Of a stretch of 53,316 nt of DNA, positions 50,865 through 53,316 are shown piece after piece. The notes beneath the pieces are model-generated. The model ran no database searches. It had not been told where the DNA came from and saw only the letters and a program-made list of their open reading frames with translations. Source of the DNA: Gaiellasilicea sp031371615 (GTDB lineage Bacteria; Actinomycetota; Thermoleophilia; Gaiellales; Gaiellaceae); contig JANMJY010000076.1 in NCBI GenBank assembly GCA_031371615.1, forward strand, positions 1 through 53,316, written 5' to 3'. Position 1 is the first letter of the stretch, and the number at the start of each line of letters is the position of its first letter. Made by a program: the position numbers and the translations under genes.

Positions 50865-51292
50865 CTGCGAACGACGATCGCGACGGCTCGACCGCGCGAC
50901 GCCCGCTTGGCGATCGGCAGCGTGATCCGGAGCATCCCTGTCTCGTAGACAGCGCTTGCCGACGCGGCGGCGATGTCGTGCCCGAGCGGGATGCGGCGTT
51001 CGAAGCGGCCGTACTCGATCTCGGCCTGCTGGTAGACCTGGCCGTCGACGCGCGGCCTGCCGCGCTGGCCCGAGATCGTCAACGTCTGCTCGGCGACACC
51101 GATCTCGATCGACTCCGGGTCGACGCCCGCGAGCTCGACGACGACGACCAGCTCGTTGGGGTCGTTCGTGACGAAGCAGTCGACTGCGGGTCGGAAGCCG
51201 TGCCGCAGCCCGGTGAAACGGGGTACCTGCCAGAGGTCGGCGAAGAGCTCCTCGATCTCTCCTTGCAGGCGGTCGATGTCTCGCCGCGCCAT
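50861..51292 (-). CDS. Small heat-shock protein Hsp20
   Basis: The 143-residue protein has the alpha-crystallin domain (about 40-130): PAVDCFVTNDPNELVVVVELAGVDPESIEI, then YGRFERRIPLG and the C-terminal YETGMLRITLPIAK. It holds unfolding proteins for refolding or for Lon. ATG 51292 leads the hsp20-lon operon. TAACCT on the minus strand lies nine bases ahead, within the 47-base gap to the divergent small gene. Confidence 0.95.
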
Positions 51293-51326
51293 CGCCCGGG
51301 CAGGTTACCGTGTGCCTTCGCGGCAG

Positions 51327-51332
51327 TACGAT
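51327..51332 (+). promoter_or_regulatory. -10 element of the 43-residue membrane microprotein
   Basis: TACGAT lies seven bases ahead of GTG 51340. TTACCG at 51305-51310 could be the -35, at a 16-base spacing. The layout is that of a leaderless gene. Confidence 0.5.
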
Positions 51333-51339
51333 TCGACGC

Positions 51340-51471
51340 GTGACGCTCGTGCGGCGAATCCTGAAGGCCCTCGGTGCGGCATTCGCGTTCTCGGTCTACG
51401 TCTGGTTTGCCGCCGTCCGGCTGGCACCCGTGGTCAAACGGCGGAAGGCGGCGGCGCGGCGCGCCCGTTAA
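51340..51471 (+). CDS. Small single-pass membrane protein (43 residues)
   Basis: A 44-codon frame runs from GTG 51340 to TAA 51471. It encodes VRRILKALGA, one hydrophobic segment (about 13-32, AFAFSVYVWFAAVRLAPVV) and a strongly basic tail KRRKAAARRAR. A leaderless-type hexamer is placed exactly right ahead of it, and codon usage is GC-rich at third positions. It lies between the divergent hsp20 gene and the glycoside hydrolase. I do not recognise the family. It would be missed by length-limited gene finders. Confidence 0.6.
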   Translation: MTLVRRILKALGAAFAFSVYVWFAAVRLAPVVKRRKAAARRAR

Positions 51472-51483
51472 CAGGATCCTGAT

Positions 51484-52752
51484 GTGTTGGAAGTACGGGG
51501 CCGGGGAATTTGGCTCTTCGTGCGTTTCGTTGTCATAGCCGTGCTCGCGTGCGCCCTCGTCGCCGCCGCCGCCCCTGTGGCCGGCGCTTCGAGCGGTGTC
51601 CGTTTCGGCATTCAGGACGATGCCTGGCTCGTTCACGGGCACGGCGCTCTCGGCGATAGGTTGGACCGGCTGGAGCGGCTCGGCGTCGACCTCGTGCGCT
51701 TCAACCTGCACTGGGACCAGATCGAGGCAACGCGCGGACAGCCCGCCTGGGAAGACAGCGACGCGGTGCTGGAAGGCCTGCGCGGACGCGGCATCGGCGC
51801 CGTGGTCGGGCTCGTCGGGTCGCCGCGGTGGGCCAACGGCGGCCGGACGCCGAACTTCGCGCCGGGTGCCGCCTCCTTCGCCGGCTTCGCGCGTGCCGCC
51901 GCGACGCGCTATCGCTGGGTGCGCCAGTGGCTCGTCTGGAACGAGCCGAACCAGGCACGTTGGCTCCGCCCGACGACACCGGCCGTCTACGTCCGCCAGA
52001 TCCTCAATCCCGCCTACGCGGCCATTCATGCCGTCAACCCGAGCGCCAAGGTCGGAGGCGGTGTCACGGCGCCCCGCGCGTCGACCGGGGGCGTCTCACC
52101 GGTCGCCTGGATCCGGGGGATGCGCGTCGCCGGCGCCCGGCTCGACGCCTACGCGCACCATCCGTACCCGTCGAGCACCCGTGAGACGCCGTTCTCGGGT
52201 GGCTGCGGCCATTGCACGACGATCACGATGGCGACACTCGAGCGGCTCATCTCGGAGGTCGACCGCGCGTTCGGGCCGAAGCGCATCTGGTTGACCGAGT
52301 ACGGCTACCAGACGGGCCGCTACGGGGTCACGGAGCAGCGGCAGGCCGAGCTGATCGGCCAGTCCGGCCTGCGGGTGTACAGGGCGCCGCGCGTGGACAT
52401 GCTGATCCACTACCTCGTCGAGGACGAGCCTCAAGCGGGACGCTTCCAGAGCGGGCTCTTCCAGAACGCGGGTCGTCCGAAGCTCGCCGCACTCGCTTTT
52501 CCGCTGCCACTGTCGCAGGCGGGCCGGAGCGGCGGCAAGCTCGTCCTCTGGGGCCAGGTGAGGCCCCGCTCGGGCTCGCAGACCTTCCGCGTTCAGGTGC
52601 GGACCGGCGGCGTCTGGCGCTTCAGCGGCGGCTTCCGCAAGACGGGTGCCCGCGGGTTCTTCAGCGTCGCTTTGGCCGCGGCTCCGGGCACGGCCGTGCG
52701 GATCTTCTCGCCGCAGGACGACGCGTACAGCGCGTACTTCGTGGCTCGCTAG
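51484..52752 (+). CDS. Secreted glycoside hydrolase, cellulase/GH39-like (beta/alpha)8 fold
   Basis: The 422-residue protein has an N-terminal signal peptide (about 10-38, WLFVRFVVIAVLACALVAAAAPVAGA), a (beta/alpha)8 glycosidase domain (about 40-320) and a C-terminal beta domain (about 335-420). The acid/base glutamate is probably in WLVWNEPNQARW and the nucleophile in IWLTEYGYQT, typical of clan GH-A. RFNLHWDQIEATRG is the conserved beta-3 segment. The substrate cannot be assigned. Start GTG 51484 is twelve bases after the microprotein stop; a later GTG is possible. Confidence 0.87.
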   Translation: MLEVRGRGIWLFVRFVVIAVLACALVAAAAPVAGASSGVRFGIQDDAWLVHGHGALGDRLDRLERLGVDLVRFNLHWDQIEATRGQPAWEDSDAVLEGLRGRGIGAVVGLVGSPRWANGGRTPNFAPGAASFAGFARAAATRYRWVRQWLVWNEPNQARWLRPTTPAVYVRQILNPAYAAIHAVNPSAKVGGGVTAPRASTGGVSPVAWIRGMRVAGARLDAYAHHPYPSSTRETPFSGGCGHCTTITMATLERLISEVDRAFGPKRIWLTEYGYQTGRYGVTEQRQAELIGQSGLRVYRAPRVDMLIHYLVEDEPQAGRFQSGLFQNAGRPKLAALAFPLPLSQAGRSGGKLVLWGQVRPRSGSQTFRVQVRTGGVWRFSGGFRKTGARGFFSVALAAAPGTAVRIFSPQDDAYSAYFVAR

Positions 52753-52767
52753 CGCAGAACCTGCAGC

Positions 52768-52773
52768 TACGTT
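52768..52773 (+). promoter_or_regulatory. -10 element of the YczE-like gene, probably leaderless
   Basis: TACGTT is followed by seven bases and the ATG at 52781. No ribosome-binding site is present in between. Confidence 0.5.
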
Positions 52774-52780
52774 CCGACCC

Positions 52781-53316
52781 ATGCGGGCGGCACCGGTCAT
52801 CCATGGCGGCTTCGCTGCGCGGTTCGCATCGCTCATGCTGGGCCTCTTCCTCTGCGCCTGCGGCATCGTCTGCTTCCTCGAGTCCGAGCTCGGCCTGCCC
52901 CCGTGGGACGTTCTCCACCAGGGCCTTGCCGAGCAGCTCGGGATCCCGTTCGGAGCGGCCAACATCGTCGTCTCGCTCGTCGTCCTGGCGCTCTCGTGGT
53001 CGCTGCAGGCGCACATCGGACTGGGCACGCTGATGAACGCCCTCCTCGTCGGGTTGTTCGTGATCCTGCTCACAGCCGCCGACCCGATTGCATCGTTGTC
53101 CGAACAGGGGCTGGGAGTCCGGATCGCGCTGGTCGTCGTGGCGCTTCCCTTCTTCGGTGTCGGTTCGGCCTTCTACATCTGCGCGTCCATGGGGGCGGGC
53201 CCGCGCGACTCGCTGATGCTCGTTGCCTCGCGCAGGCTCGGTATCAGGATCGGCGCCGCCAGGACCGGGATCGAGGTCGCGGCGCTCGCGCTCGGGTTCG
53301 CACTCGGCGGGACTGC
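52781..53316 (+). CDS. YczE-like integral membrane protein, cut at the window end
   Basis: The visible 178 residues contain at least five hydrophobic segments and the two internal repeats of the YczE family: LESELGLPPWDVLHQGLAEQLGIPFGAANI and the later MGAGPRDSLMLVASRRLGIRIG. GLGTLMNALLVGLFV is also typical. Family members are about 200-220 residues, so perhaps 30-40 are missing past the window. The function of this family is not settled. ATG 52781 follows a TANNNT hexamer at seven bases. Confidence 0.88.
   Translation, partial: MRAAPVIHGGFAARFASLMLGLFLCACGIVCFLESELGLPPWDVLHQGLAEQLGIPFGAANIVVSLVVLALSWSLQAHIGLGTLMNALLVGLFVILLTAADPIASLSEQGLGVRIALVVVALPFFGVGSAFYICASMGAGPRDSLMLVASRRLGIRIGAARTGIEVAALALGFALGGT

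Overview
The window is about 53 kb of high-GC bacterial chromosome that carries the replication origin. The arrangement is rpmH-rnpA-yidD-yidC-jag-rsmG-parA on the minus strand and dnaA-dnaN-recF-dciA-gyrB-gyrA on the plus strand. A dciA (DUF721) gene between recF and gyrB, frequent GTG/TTG starts, many 4-bp start/stop overlaps and many apparently leaderless promoters point to an actinobacterium. A GyrB with the long insert usual in Gram-negative bacteria, separate accA and accD, and a PE-LIG-POL order LigD suggest a deep lineage such as class Thermoleophilia rather than Streptomyces or Mycobacterium. That placement is inference from gene content, not a database match. No tRNA, rRNA, CRISPR array, insertion sequence or prophage is visible.

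Layout. 1-4.1 kb: the leftward operon (chromosome partitioning, RNA and membrane-protein maturation, L34), interrupted by one opposing gene (DUF6886-like) between rsmG and parA. 4.14-4.43 kb: likely oriC with a consensus DnaA box, a head-to-head pair of boxes and a sigma-70-type dnaA promoter. 4.4-13.7 kb: replication initiation and gyrase. 13.8-16.3 kb: a MerR-like regulator with an inverted-repeat operator, then a convergent slipin/NfeD pair. 16.4-23.5 kb: a secreted zinc amidase, then an ECF-like sigma gene at the head of fabZ-fabH-fabD-fabG-fabF (no acpP). 23.5-26.3 kb: a GNAT gene divergent from a tightly overlapped trio: HAD hydrolase, tandem GNAT, and an arginase-fold protein with a fused zinc ribbon. 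26.4-30.6 kb: accD-accA, then ligD. 30.6-37.3 kb, minus strand: GNAT, type II NADH dehydrogenase, Rrf2 regulator, an ECF42-type sigma factor with two DGPF/YCII partners, and an MrfA-type helicase. 37.3-40.3 kb: TPP riboswitch and thiD-thiM-thiE-thiL, a thiamine salvage set. 40.3-44.4 kb: thioredoxin and a dolichol-phosphate-mannose-synthase-like glycosyltransferase, divergent from polX and a PLP decarboxylase. 44.4-46.5 kb: otsB, a broken TSUP copy with a strong palindrome, and a TSUP transporter split into two half genes. 46.5-53.3 kb: M23 peptidase, YtxH-like protein, lon-hsp20, a 43-codon membrane microprotein, a glycoside hydrolase, and a YczE-like membrane protein cut by the window edge.

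Three things run across the window. First, about a dozen genes begin 6-9 nt after a TANNNT hexamer, the layout expected for leaderless mRNAs, and several divergent pairs share overlapping or self-complementary hexamers. Second, rsmG and recF have no ATG/GTG/TTG where the conserved N-terminus begins. Third, the least-explained gene set is the HAD / tandem-GNAT / zinc-ribbon arginase-fold operon at 23975-26327, whose metal-site motifs differ from ordinary ureohydrolases.
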